From the NCBI GenBank assembly GCA_002395805.1, contig DGVB01000007.1, positions 1 to 18,782 on the forward strand: DNA of 18,782 nucleotides, read 5' to 3'. Below, one piece after another: positions 6,621 to 13,673 of the stretch; position 1 is the first letter of the stretch, and each line of letters starts with the position of its first letter. This DNA is from Bacteroidales bacterium UBA4295. Its GTDB lineage: Bacteria; Bacteroidota; Bacteroidia; Bacteroidales; Paludibacteraceae. Position numbers and translations under genes: made by a program. The notes beneath the pieces were generated by a model, which worked only from the letters and a program-made list of their open reading frames with translations, did not search any database and was not told the origin of the DNA.

Positions 6621-6918
6621 AAGCGCTTGCTCGGTAAATAAAATTTTATTTCTTTTTATGGCTGTGACGCAAAATAGTTTGGTATTGTTAGCAGCCTCCG
6701 CTGCTGCGGAATTGCTTGTTAGGGGGCGCTGGGAGCTTGTTCACAAGCGCGCCATAAGAAGCAAATACGCTCAAGGCCGCATAGGCCAAAATAGTGAACT
6801 ATTTTAAGTCGCAGGTTTTATCTAATTTTATTTACTATCCCCAAGCAAGCGCGCGTTTTTGATTACCTCTTTTAAAACACCCCGTCAAATCGCCAATGCA
6901 GTGTTTTATATGTTTTTT
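6621..6918. repeat. Hairpin element B2
   Basis: GCGCTTGCT (6623-6631) and AGCAAGCGC (6844-6852) form the arms. The ~210-bp interior has several local hairpins: GCAGC/GCTGC, GCTTGT/ACAAGC, GGCC/GGCC and AAAATAG/CTATTTT. The right edge (6842-6911) is about 97% identical to that of B1 and ends GCAGTGTTTTATATG plus T-run. The interior differs from B1. No coding sequence is evident between 6407 and 7032. Confidence 0.7.
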
Positions 6919-6970
6919 GTCATCTGAATATGTAAAAAATGAGAAAAAAGATAGTTTTTTTGCATTTTAT

Positions 6971-7001
6971 TTTGCCATTCGAATTATTTTTCGTAAATTT
7001 G
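6971..7001 (+). promoter_or_regulatory. Consensus Bacteroides-type promoter for the InlB-repeat protein
   Basis: TTTG (6971-6974), a spacer of exactly 19 nt, and TAAATTTG (6994-7001) match the Bacteroides -33/-7 consensus. Expected initiation near 7008 gives a leader of about 25 nt before the ATG at 7033. The box lies ~60 bp beyond the right edge of element B2. Confidence 0.8.
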
Positions 7002-7032
7002 CGCCCAAATTCGATAATACGTCAAAAGACGC

Positions 7033-10000
7033 ATGCGCGCACATATACACATAGAAACGATTTTGATGACCTTTGCGGCCGCTATCTGCATGGCCGTTGC
7101 TACCCCTGTTTTTGCACAGGATCTTGCCCAAGAAGTAGTTCTTTCTGACTCTGTCTCCGCTGAGACTGTAGATACTATCATTAATCCGGATCCGGAGTGG
7201 TACGTAGCGCCCCTTACGCGCGACTCTGTACGCGCGGGCAAGCGCGCCCTTGTGGCTGCAAATGCATGCACGATTGACTCCGTGCAGATCTTCAACGTGG
7301 ACTCTGTTCTCACCGGTGTATCCGTTTATGAGTATGGAGATACCACTCGTACAATGACTTGGACCATCAACCCAGATGGTTCCCGTTTCGGTACCTCTCG
7401 CTCGGAAGAGAAAACGACCGGAGATATTACTTTCACCGCTTCTTACGAATGGGATGTTACAACCAATGACTGGAGAGGAATCTCCAAAGAAGAGCACACG
7501 TTTACCGGTAATAAAGAAACGGTTCAAACCGTATATGATTGGGTAAACGGCGCTTGGTCGGCGAATACTCAATATACTTGGGAGTATGATGCTGCAGGTC
7601 GTGAGGTGGAGTATATTACCTATACCCGCAATACCGCCGGCGAATTGGTATATGCGCAGCGTCGCGAGAAAGCCTACAACGGAGCAGGACTGCTGGTTCT
7701 TGACGTGCAATACGGCAGTTATGTCAACGGTGCCTGGCTGGGTTCAACCAAATATGTGTATGACTATAATGCATCGGGCACTCAGACTTTGTATGAATAT
7801 TATTCTTCTTGCGTTAACGGTGTTTGGAATGGTACTACCAGAAACGTCTATGACTTTGATCCTGCCGGAAATAAAATATTGGAGGAAAAATATTCGGGAA
7901 TGACCAATGGCGAATGGAATGGCGCTTCCAAATATACTGCATCTTTTACTGCGGGGAAAGAAGTAGAGCATATCAATTATAAATGGGTTGCGGCTTCGAA
8001 ATCGTGGCAGGAGAATATCAAGTATGCGAAGGTGTACGACGGTGAGAACCTGACGGATGATGCGTCGTATATCTGGAATAATGGCTGGGTGGGAAATGCT
8101 CGAACTACCAAGACTTATTCCGGCTCGCTCGTCGCAAGCGAGATCATCTGGCAGTGGGATAGCAACAATGCCGTTTGGACCAGCAAATCGAAAACCGAAA
8201 CCCAATACACGGGGTCTAAGATCAGCGTCCAGACCAAGAGCGTCTGGGATGGCGCGGACTGGCTTAATCTCTCGCAATTGACCAATACCTACCAGTCCGA
8301 TCTTCTCACGGAGTCCTATACCCGCTCGTGGAAAGAGGGCGCTTGGCAAGATAGCCTGCGAACGATTAATACTTACGATGCGAAAAAAATCAACACTTTA
8401 TCTGTCTCTGCTGCATGGGATGGAACGCAATGGCTCTCTACGGACTCTACCACAAGAGAGGTAACGTATATCACTATCGCCGGAAAGAACTATCCTCGGG
8501 AAGATGTGACGATGACGTGGTCGGCTAAAACGAATATGTGGACAGGTGTAAAGCGGGAGACAAAGGAATATGACGCATGGGGAAATGTCATCCAGTCGGA
8601 TACATATTCGTACATAGCCGGAACGGGATGGGTCAATAATGTGAGACGTCAGTATGCCTATAAGGATGGCAATAAGAAACTGGAAACACTCAATCTGTAT
8701 ATGACGTGGAATAAAACCAAAGGAGTATGGAGTGGAATCACAAAGACAGAGAAAGAATATGACGATACCAACCGTTTGGTAAAGACATCTACCTATAAAT
8801 GGAACACCACCCATAATGACTGGGAAGGTCTTGCAAGTACGGAAGATATCTACGAGAATGGAATTAAGGTCACATCTTATTCTTATAAATGGGATGCGGC
8901 TAACTGGCAATGGACAGGTATGTTCAAGCATGATTACACCTATACCTCCTCCGGTAAGATTGCCGAACAGATCGACTGGCGCTATGATGCTGCCACGGGC
9001 TGGTATTATGACGTGAAGATATCCAATACCTATGACGCCAAGGGACGTACCGTCAAAGCGGATCGGTTCCAATGGATACGTTCCGAAAGCAAATGGTGCA
9101 TGACGTCCCTCAACGAAACCGTTTACGATGCCGAAGCAGACGGCGGACGCCTGCGTACAGAGATTGTGGCTTCCGGCTCTAATTGCGAGATTACATCTTA
9201 TTCTCGCAACCTCTATTTCTATGCGTGCGACCAGAAATTGGTATTTACTATCCGTTTCGTAAATGAGGATGGGGCATTGTTGGAGTCGCAGCAAGTAAAC
9301 AAAGGCGACATTCCTATATATCATGGCGAGACCCCGGTAAAACAGAGCGATGCGCAATATACTTATACCTTTGCGGGTTGGGATACGGAGCTTACGGCTG
9401 TAACGGGCGAAGCAACCTATAGTGCAACCTTCAGCAGCACCGTTAACAAGTACCTTGTTACTTTCAAGAACGGCGAAGAGACCCTCCAGAGCACGGAGGT
9501 AGAGTATGGCTCTATGCCGGTATACAATGGCGAGACACCGTCCAAACAGGGCGACGCACAATATACCTATACTTTTGCGGGTTGGGATACGGAGCTCACG
9601 GCTGTAACGGGCGAAGCAACCTATAGTGCAACCTTCAGCAGCACCGTCAACAAGTACTTTGTTACCTTTAAGAACGGCGAAGAGACCCTCCAAAGCACAG
9701 AGGTAGAGTATGGCTCTATGCCGGCATACAATGGCGAGACACCGTCCAAACAGGGCGACGCACAATATACCTATACTTTTGCGGGTTGGGATACGGAGCT
9801 CACGGCTGTTACCGGCGAAGCAACCTATAGTGCAACCTTCAGCAGCACCGTCAACAAGTACATTGTTACTTTCAAGAACGGTGAAGAGACCCTCCAGAGC
9901 ACGGAGGTAGAGTATGGCTCTATGCCGGTATACAATGGCGAGACACCGTCCAAACAGGGCGATGCGCAATATACTTATACTTTTGTGGGTTGGAATGCTG

Positions 10001-11208
10001 AACTCACGGCTGTTACGGGCGAAGCAACCTATAGTGCAACCTTCAGCAGCACCGTCAACAAGTACCTTGTTACTTTCAAGAACGGCGAAGAGACCCTCCA
10101 AAGCACGGAAGTAGAGTATGGCTCTATGCCGGCATATAATGGCGAGACACCGTCCCAACAAGGCGATGCGCAATATACTTATACCTTTGCGGGTTGGGAT
10201 GCGGAGCTTACGGCTGTTACCGGCGAAGCAACCTATAGTGCAACCTTCAATAGCACCATAAATAGCTATACCATTACATGGCTCAGTGATGATGGCACTA
10301 CGATCGCTCAGGACAACATCGCCTACGGTCTCACGCCCGCGCACGCGAATATAGATAAGGAGTCCACTCCGCAATATACCTTCACCTTCCGTGGCTGGAG
10401 CCCGGAGCCTACGGCTGTGACGGGTGATGCTACCTATACGGCGGTCTTCGATAGCGTGATAAATACATATACGGTCACCTTCTATTTCGACGACGGAGAA
10501 ACCCTGATTGAATCCAAAGAATGGAAATACGGTGAAACGCCGAGCACCGATATGACGCCGGCTAAGACGGGTGAGGAGCATTATTACTATCATTTTGCGG
10601 GCTGGAGCCCGGAGGTAACGGCTGTTACCGGTGATGCTACTTATATTGCAACTTTTACAGCAGAACCGAAGCAATATACAATTACCTTTAAGGACTATAA
10701 CGGCAGAGTGCTTCTCTCAACGAATATAGCATATGGTAAGATGCCTACCTATACGGGCGAGACACCTACCAGAGCGAGAACGGCGCAATATACCTATACT
10801 TTCGCCGGCTGGTTGCCAGAACTGACGGAGGTAGCGGGAGATGCAACTTATACAGCGGTATACGAATCGGTTCTGAACCAATATACGGTTCTCTTCCTCG
10901 ATGAGGATGGCACGGAGTTGGATCGTCAGACGGTTGATTATGGCTCTACGCCTACCTATCAAGGCGAGACGCCGACTAAGGAGTCGGATGAGCAGTATAG
11001 CTATACCTTTGCCGGCTGGTCTCCGCGGATAGTAGCGGTTACGAAGGATGCTACCTATACGGCTACTTATACCAAACATGACATCCATGAAGGAATAGAC
11101 AATATCCCGGATGGCTGGGGTGATGCTCGTAAGGTCATGATCGATGGCACCCTTTACATCCGCCGCGGCTCTCACCTCTACACCGCCGACGGTGTCCTGG
11201 TAGAATAA
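7033..11208 (+). CDS. Large secreted repeat protein with InlB-type (Listeria-Bacteroides) repeats
   Basis: The 1391-residue protein has a signal peptide (residues 1-29, cleavage after ATPVFA; an alternative start is at 7066). Residues ~100-735 are degenerate ~35-residue repeats built on aromatic/Gly patterns (Y-Y-YDAAGREVEY, NGAWLGSTKYVYDYN), resembling YD- or DUF3836-like beta repeats; this assignment is tentative. Residues ~738-1350 are nine ~68-residue InlB B-type repeats (YxVTFKNGEETLxSTEVEYG, then YTFAGWDTELTAVTGEATY). Copies 2-5 are nearly identical on a 204-bp unit; copies 1 and 6-9 have diverged. The last ~40 residues, with ARKVMIDGTLYIRRGSHLYT then ADGVLVE, resemble a Bacteroidales C-terminal secretion tail (type IX-like). 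A surface adhesin-like role is inferred. An ORF6N gene follows after 24 nt. Confidence 0.85.
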   Translation: MRAHIHIETILMTFAAAICMAVATPVFAQDLAQEVVLSDSVSAETVDTIINPDPEWYVAPLTRDSVRAGKRALVAANACTIDSVQIFNVDSVLTGVSVYEYGDTTRTMTWTINPDGSRFGTSRSEEKTTGDITFTASYEWDVTTNDWRGISKEEHTFTGNKETVQTVYDWVNGAWSANTQYTWEYDAAGREVEYITYTRNTAGELVYAQRREKAYNGAGLLVLDVQYGSYVNGAWLGSTKYVYDYNASGTQTLYEYYSSCVNGVWNGTTRNVYDFDPAGNKILEEKYSGMTNGEWNGASKYTASFTAGKEVEHINYKWVAASKSWQENIKYAKVYDGENLTDDASYIWNNGWVGNARTTKTYSGSLVASEIIWQWDSNNAVWTSKSKTETQYTGSKISVQTKSVWDGADWLNLSQLTNTYQSDLLTESYTRSWKEGAWQDSLRTINTYDAKKINTLSVSAAWDGTQWLSTDSTTREVTYITIAGKNYPREDVTMTWSAKTNMWTGVKRETKEYDAWGNVIQSDTYSYIAGTGWVNNVRRQYAYKDGNKKLETLNLYMTWNKTKGVWSGITKTEKEYDDTNRLVKTSTYKWNTTHNDWEGLASTEDIYENGIKVTSYSYKWDAANWQWTGMFKHDYTYTSSGKIAEQIDWRYDAATGWYYDVKISNTYDAKGRTVKADRFQWIRSESKWCMTSLNETVYDAEADGGRLRTEIVASGSNCEITSYSRNLYFYACDQKLVFTIRFVNEDGALLESQQVNKGDIPIYHGETPVKQSDAQYTYTFAGWDTELTAVTGEATYSATFSSTVNKYLVTFKNGEETLQSTEVEYGSMPVYNGETPSKQGDAQYTYTFAGWDTELTAVTGEATYSATFSSTVNKYFVTFKNGEETLQSTEVEYGSMPAYNGETPSKQGDAQYTYTFAGWDTELTAVTGEATYSATFSSTVNKYIVTFKNGEETLQSTEVEYGSMPVYNGETPSKQGDAQYTYTFVGWNAELTAVTGEATYSATFSSTVNKYLVTFKNGEETLQSTEVEYGSMPAYNGETPSQQGDAQYTYTFAGWDAELTAVTGEATYSATFNSTINSYTITWLSDDGTTIAQDNIAYGLTPAHANIDKESTPQYTFTFRGWSPEPTAVTGDATYTAVFDSVINTYTVTFYFDDGETLIESKEWKYGETPSTDMTPAKTGEEHYYYHFAGWSPEVTAVTGDATYIATFTAEPKQYTITFKDYNGRVLLSTNIAYGKMPTYTGETPTRARTAQYTYTFAGWLPELTEVAGDATYTAVYESVLNQYTVLFLDEDGTELDRQTVDYGSTPTYQGETPTKESDEQYSYTFAGWSPRIVAVTKDATYTATYTKHDIHEGIDNIPDGWGDARKVMIDGTLYIRRGSHLYTADGVLVE
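9247..11082 (+). repeat. Nine InlB-type repeats; four near-identical 204-bp units
   Basis: The unit starting TACxTTGTTAC/TACATTGTTAC recurs at 9451, 9655, 9859 and 10063, exactly 204 bp apart, with few substitutions between them. The first unit and the last four are diverged. The identity at silent sites suggests recent amplification or gene conversion. Confidence 0.9.
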
Positions 11209-11232
11209 CGACAAATAAAAAAATAAGAAACG

Positions 11233-11787
11233 TTGAACGATGTTATCAAATATGAGCAAGTCAAGGATAGAATCATAACCTTGCGTGGCGTCCCGGTATT
11301 ACTGGATGCCGATGTGGCTACGTTGTACGGAGTTGAAACTAAGCGTGTAAATGAGGCCGTCAAGAATAATCCGGATAAGTTTCCTGATGGATACCTGTTT
11401 AGGCTTGATAATCAAGAATTTGCAGACTTGCGGTCGAAATTTTCGACCTCAAGTTGGGGCGGAACTCGCGTGTTGCCTACCGCTTTCACAGAGCGCGGAT
11501 TATATATGTTGGCTACCATTTTGAAGAGTAAGCGTGCAACACAAACAACAATCGCGATTATTGAAACCTTCGTTCAGTTGAGAGAGGTTGCAAGAACGAT
11601 GCAAGAGGTTGCAACTACTGAGGATGAGAAAACAAAGAAGTCGCTTATGCAGCGTAGTGGGGAGTTGATCGGAGATATTCTCGGCTCGCAGTTCGAAACA
11701 ACAGGAACGGAAACAGAGATTGAGTTAGATTTTGCAGTGGTAAAAATCCGCCACAAACTGATTCGCGGAAACAAAGATGACAAATAA
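11233..11787 (+). CDS. ORF6N-domain DNA-binding protein, TTG start
   Basis: The 184-residue protein has an N-terminal ORF6N domain (about residues 10-100): DRIITLRGVPVLLDADVATL, YGVETKRVNEAVKNNPDKFP, then VLPTAFTERGLYMLATIL. ORF6N domains occur in phage and mobile-element proteins and are thought to bind DNA. The C-terminal half is a charged helix region (QEVATTEDEKTKKSLMQRSG). In this frame a stop (TAA 11224-11226) lies just upstream and no ATG occurs before the domain, so TTG at 11233 is the only reasonable start. That is unusual for this phylum. No promoter is seen in the 24-bp gap, so it probably depends on the upstream gene's transcript. Partner and target are unknown. Confidence 0.85.
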   Translation: MNDVIKYEQVKDRIITLRGVPVLLDADVATLYGVETKRVNEAVKNNPDKFPDGYLFRLDNQEFADLRSKFSTSSWGGTRVLPTAFTERGLYMLATILKSKRATQTTIAIIETFVQLREVARTMQEVATTEDEKTKKSLMQRSGELIGDILGSQFETTGTETEIELDFAVVKIRHKLIRGNKDDK

Positions 11788-11789
11788 CT

Positions 11790-11830
11790 AACAACTGATA
11801 ACTGAATACTGAATACTGACTACTGATAAC
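11790..11830. repeat. ACTGATA-type heptamer array before A1
   Basis: About five 7-bp units (ACTGATA, ACTGAAT, ACTGACT variants) lie between the ORF6N stop and element A1. The same array type precedes A2 (12782-12826) and A3 (13637-13673), so it behaves as part of the element's left flank. Confidence 0.75.
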
Positions 11831-11988
11831 TTTTATAGGTTTATTGCTTTTGCATGCTTTTACTCCCCAGAGTGTGGAGTTTGATGGTAAAAACTATCTG
11901 GGAGTTTACTCACAAGGAGTTTTAAGCAACAAAGTACACATAGAGCGCAGCTCAAAAGCATACAAAAGTGTTTTATAGGTTTTTTTCT
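11831..11988. repeat. Hairpin element A1
   Basis: A ~156-bp element is bounded by direct 12-mers TTTTATAGGTTT (11831-11842 and 11971-11982). Just inside are the arms CTTTTGCATGCTTTT (11847-11861) and AAAAGCATACAAAAG (11954-11968), which pair at 14 of 15 positions. A second stem is possible with CTCCCCAGA/TCTGGGAG around 11863-11930. It shares the interior framework of A2 and A3 (AGAGTG..., ATCTGG, ACAAGG, AAAGTACA, TAGAGCGCAGCTCAAAAG) but is clearly diverged from them. Confidence 0.8.
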
Positions 11989-12011
11989 ACTAATAAAAGG
12001 AGAACAAAGAT

Positions 12012-12059
12012 ATGAAGAAAACGACAAAGATAGTAACTCTAAATTTCATTGTCTCGTAA
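12012..12059 (+). CDS. Short leader ORF overlapping the next gene (TAATG)
   Basis: ATG at 12012 follows a good Shine-Dalgarno-like AAGGAGA (11997-12003) and encodes 15 residues (MKKTTKIVTLNFIVS). Its stop TAA shares its last A with the ATG at 12059, forming TAATG. This fits either translational coupling of a leader peptide to the next ORF, or a truncated signal-peptide gene. The real coding status is uncertain. Confidence 0.4.
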   Translation: MKKTTKIVTLNFIVS

Positions 12060-12352
12060 TGTTTAACAGAGCTACATTGCGGTGTGGCTCGCAACATTAT
12101 AGACATATGAGTAAAAGTAGAAAAAGGATTCCTTCCGGTACATGGACCTTATGTAAATCCAGAAAAAAGGGGAAACAACTTAGTCATCGACGTTTTCGTA
12201 GGTATGAGCACGTGGTAGTAGCCTCTAAAAGAGAAGATTCTCTACCATATCGTCAAATTGAACTGACATGTCCTTGGGACTTAGGAGGGGATGGGAAATG
12301 GTGCTATTGGGGAATTTTAGATGATGAAATGAAGCGTTACATACGCAAGTAG
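12059..12352 (+). CDS. Small basic hypothetical protein
   Basis: I do not recognise this 97-residue protein. The first third is very basic (HMSKSRKRIPSGTWTLCKSR, KKGKQLSHRRFRRYEHVVV). The last third has an aromatic motif, YRQIELTCPWDLGGDGKWCY followed by WGILDDEMKRYIRK. The ATG at 12059 overlaps the stop of the leader ORF; an in-frame ATG at 12107 would give an 81-residue product, and either start is possible. Together with the DUF2442 gene it fills the interval between elements A1 and A2, like a two-gene module. Its basic character and position suggest a nucleic-acid-binding or toxin-like role, but that is inference only. Confidence 0.6.
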   Translation: MFNRATLRCGSQHYRHMSKSRKRIPSGTWTLCKSRKKGKQLSHRRFRRYEHVVVASKREDSLPYRQIELTCPWDLGGDGKWCYWGILDDEMKRYIRK

Positions 12353-12536
12353 AATCAGTAAAAATGCGCACGAATTTTAAGTATTAATAAACGACAAGTT
12401 GCATATGTTTTTGGATTTTTTGTAAGCGAAATAATCGTACCCTTGCGGTTAAGAAGCGCATTTTTGTAAGGCGGAAGTACGGCCTCCGTCGGCAATATGG
12501 TAGAGCGAATAGCTCCGTTAAAATAACAATTTGAGT
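12353..12536. other. Spacer between the orphan gene and the DUF2442 gene
   Basis: This 184-bp spacer lacks the A-element core. It contains a weak promoter-like TACCCTTG (12438-12445) with TTTG 15 nt upstream, which is shorter than the normal 19-20 nt spacing, and a GC-rich imperfect hairpin around GGCGGAAGTACGGCCTCCGTC (12472-12492). The hairpin could act as a weak terminator or 5' leader structure. Nothing else is evident. Confidence 0.35.
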
Positions 12537-12776
12537 ATGGATTTTTTAGAGGTCATAAAGGCGCAATACATAGATGGATATAGGATTCACTTATGGTTTA
12601 ACAACGATGTAGATAAAATAGTGGATCTTAGCGATAAACTGGTCGGCATGGCTTTTGAACCCTTACGCGACAAGGAATATTTTAAGCGCTTTCATATCGC
12701 ATACAATACAATAGAGTGGGATAATGGAACTGACTTCGCCCCTGAATACTTATACGAGGTAGGCCAGAATGCTTAA
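12537..12776 (+). CDS. DUF2442-domain protein
   Basis: The 79-residue protein fits the small DUF2442 family: a strand pair VIKAQYIDGYRIHLWFNND, VDKIVDLSDKLVGMAFEPLR, DKEYFKRFHIAYNTIEW and the conserved end NGTDFAPEYLYEVGQ. The family's FEPL-D-F and W-NG-D-P--LYE signatures are visible. DUF2442 proteins are often found beside DUF4160 or toxin-like genes and are suspected antitoxin or regulatory partners; none of them is well characterised. The ATG at 12537 is preferred over an in-frame TTG at 12531 because the family begins close to it. The neighbour upstream is the orphan basic protein, not a DUF4160. Confidence 0.8.
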   Translation: MDFLEVIKAQYIDGYRIHLWFNNDVDKIVDLSDKLVGMAFEPLRDKEYFKRFHIAYNTIEWDNGTDFAPEYLYEVGQNA

Positions 12777-12826
12777 TCCTAACTAACAACTGAATACTGA
12801 ATACTGATAACTGATAACTGACAACT

Positions 12827-12982
12827 TTTATATGTTTATTGCTTTTGAAAGCTTTTACTCGCCAGAGTGCGTAGTTTAGCGGTTAAGACGATCTGGAAGC
12901 TTGCTTACAAGGCGAATTAAACGATAAAGTACAATAGAGCGCAGCTCAAAAGCATACAAAAGTGTTTTATAGGTTTTTGTCT
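12827..12982. repeat. Hairpin element A2
   Basis: Edges are TTTTATATGTTT (12827-12838) and TTTTATAGGTTT (12965-12976). Arms are CTTTTGAAAGCTTTT (12842-12856) and AAAAGCATACAAAAG (12948-12962), pairing at 13 of 15 positions. The interior carries CCAGA...TCTGG, and CGCC/GGCG plus GTTTA/TAAAC in a crossing, pseudoknot-like order. It is about 97% identical to A3. Confidence 0.85.
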
Positions 12983-13010
12983 ATCAATAAAATAAGAAAG
13001 GGAAAAGGAT

Positions 13011-13190
13011 ATGTCGACAAAAGAAAAAGCGGTAGAGAAAGAGCGTAAGGCTGTTCTTGCCTTGCTGCTGCAGAAAACAGGTCTGACATACAAAGACCTC
13101 GTAAATGCACAGGTGGGAATGTGGATGGCAGGAAATATTGACTTGCTATCCGAGCAGGAAAGACAAATGTTTCCTAATTTAACATTTTGA
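13011..13190 (+). CDS. Small partner (putative antitoxin) of the PIN toxin
   Basis: The 59-residue protein starts at ATG 13011 after GGGAAAAGGAT, a Shine-Dalgarno-like sequence. It is charged and helical at the N-terminus (STKEKAVEKERKAVLALLLQ, then KTGLTYKDLVNAQVGMWMAG) and ends LLSEQERQMFPNLTF. Its stop is 2 nt before the PIN gene start, and its size and position are those of a VapB-type antitoxin. I see no AbrB, RHH or Phd motif, so the family is not recognised. The function is inferred from context only. Confidence 0.65.
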   Translation: MSTKEKAVEKERKAVLALLLQKTGLTYKDLVNAQVGMWMAGNIDLLSEQERQMFPNLTF

Positions 13191-13192
13191 AC

Positions 13193-13636
13193 ATGACTGC
13201 CCGGACAAAGCCATATAACCCGAATCACATATTTGTAGATACCAATGTGGTAATAGGTGCTTATTGTGGGGACGGGAAACATCAAGTGGATGAGGATTGT
13301 TTGCATTATTTGTCCTCGCTGAATGGGAAAAGATTATTTATATCGGCTTTGAGTATAGCTCAATTAGTTTCGCTTTTCCAGAAAAAGCGCACCAACGAAG
13401 AGATTATTGATATCGTACATCAATTGCAGCATCGTTTTACCATAGTAGGTTTTACGAATAATGATATTAATGAAGCGTTAGTAGAAACTGGAGCAGATAT
13501 TGAGGATAACATACAATATGTAATAGCAAAGAAGCAGAAATGCCGCATACTTGTAACGAATAACATTAAAGACTACAGGCTATTAATGGGAGTAGAGGCC
13601 ATCAAGCCATCAAAGATCCGCATCATCTCCCGCTAA
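13193..13636 (+). CDS. PIN-domain ribonuclease, putative VapC-like toxin
   Basis: The 147-residue protein has the PIN layout: the first acidic strand IFVDTNVVIGAYCGDG (Asp near residue 16), an internal ISALSIAQLVSLFQKKRTNE with a conserved E in the helix, the third acidic site in GADIEDNIQYVIA, and the last, NNIKDYRLL, with ILVTNN just before it. PIN toxins cleave RNA using a Mg2+/Mn2+ site built from these acidic residues. The ATG at 13193 is preferred; a TTG at 13187 overlaps the partner's stop. It is the second gene of a two-gene unit with the 59-residue protein, between elements A2 and A3. Confidence 0.85.
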   Translation: MTARTKPYNPNHIFVDTNVVIGAYCGDGKHQVDEDCLHYLSSLNGKRLFISALSIAQLVSLFQKKRTNEEIIDIVHQLQHRFTIVGFTNNDINEALVETGADIEDNIQYVIAKKQKCRILVTNNIKDYRLLMGVEAIKPSKIRIISR

Positions 13637-13673
13637 ACTAACAACTGAATACTGATAACTGATAACTGACAAC

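Noticed and set aside
9451..10266. CRISPR-like regular repeats
   Set aside because: The 204-bp periodicity is in-frame coding repetition of InlB-type domains, without short repeats and variable spacers.
8398..10674. 758-codon open frame on the minus strand
   Set aside because: It is the shadow of the tandem repeats in the plus-strand protein; open reverse frames are expected in repeated coding DNA, and its translation has no recognisable domain or signal.
11831..11982. Target-site duplication around A1 (TTTTATAGGTTT on both sides)
   Set aside because: The same 12-mer or a one-base variant flanks A2 and A3 too, so it belongs to the element or its recognition site and is not a random target duplication.
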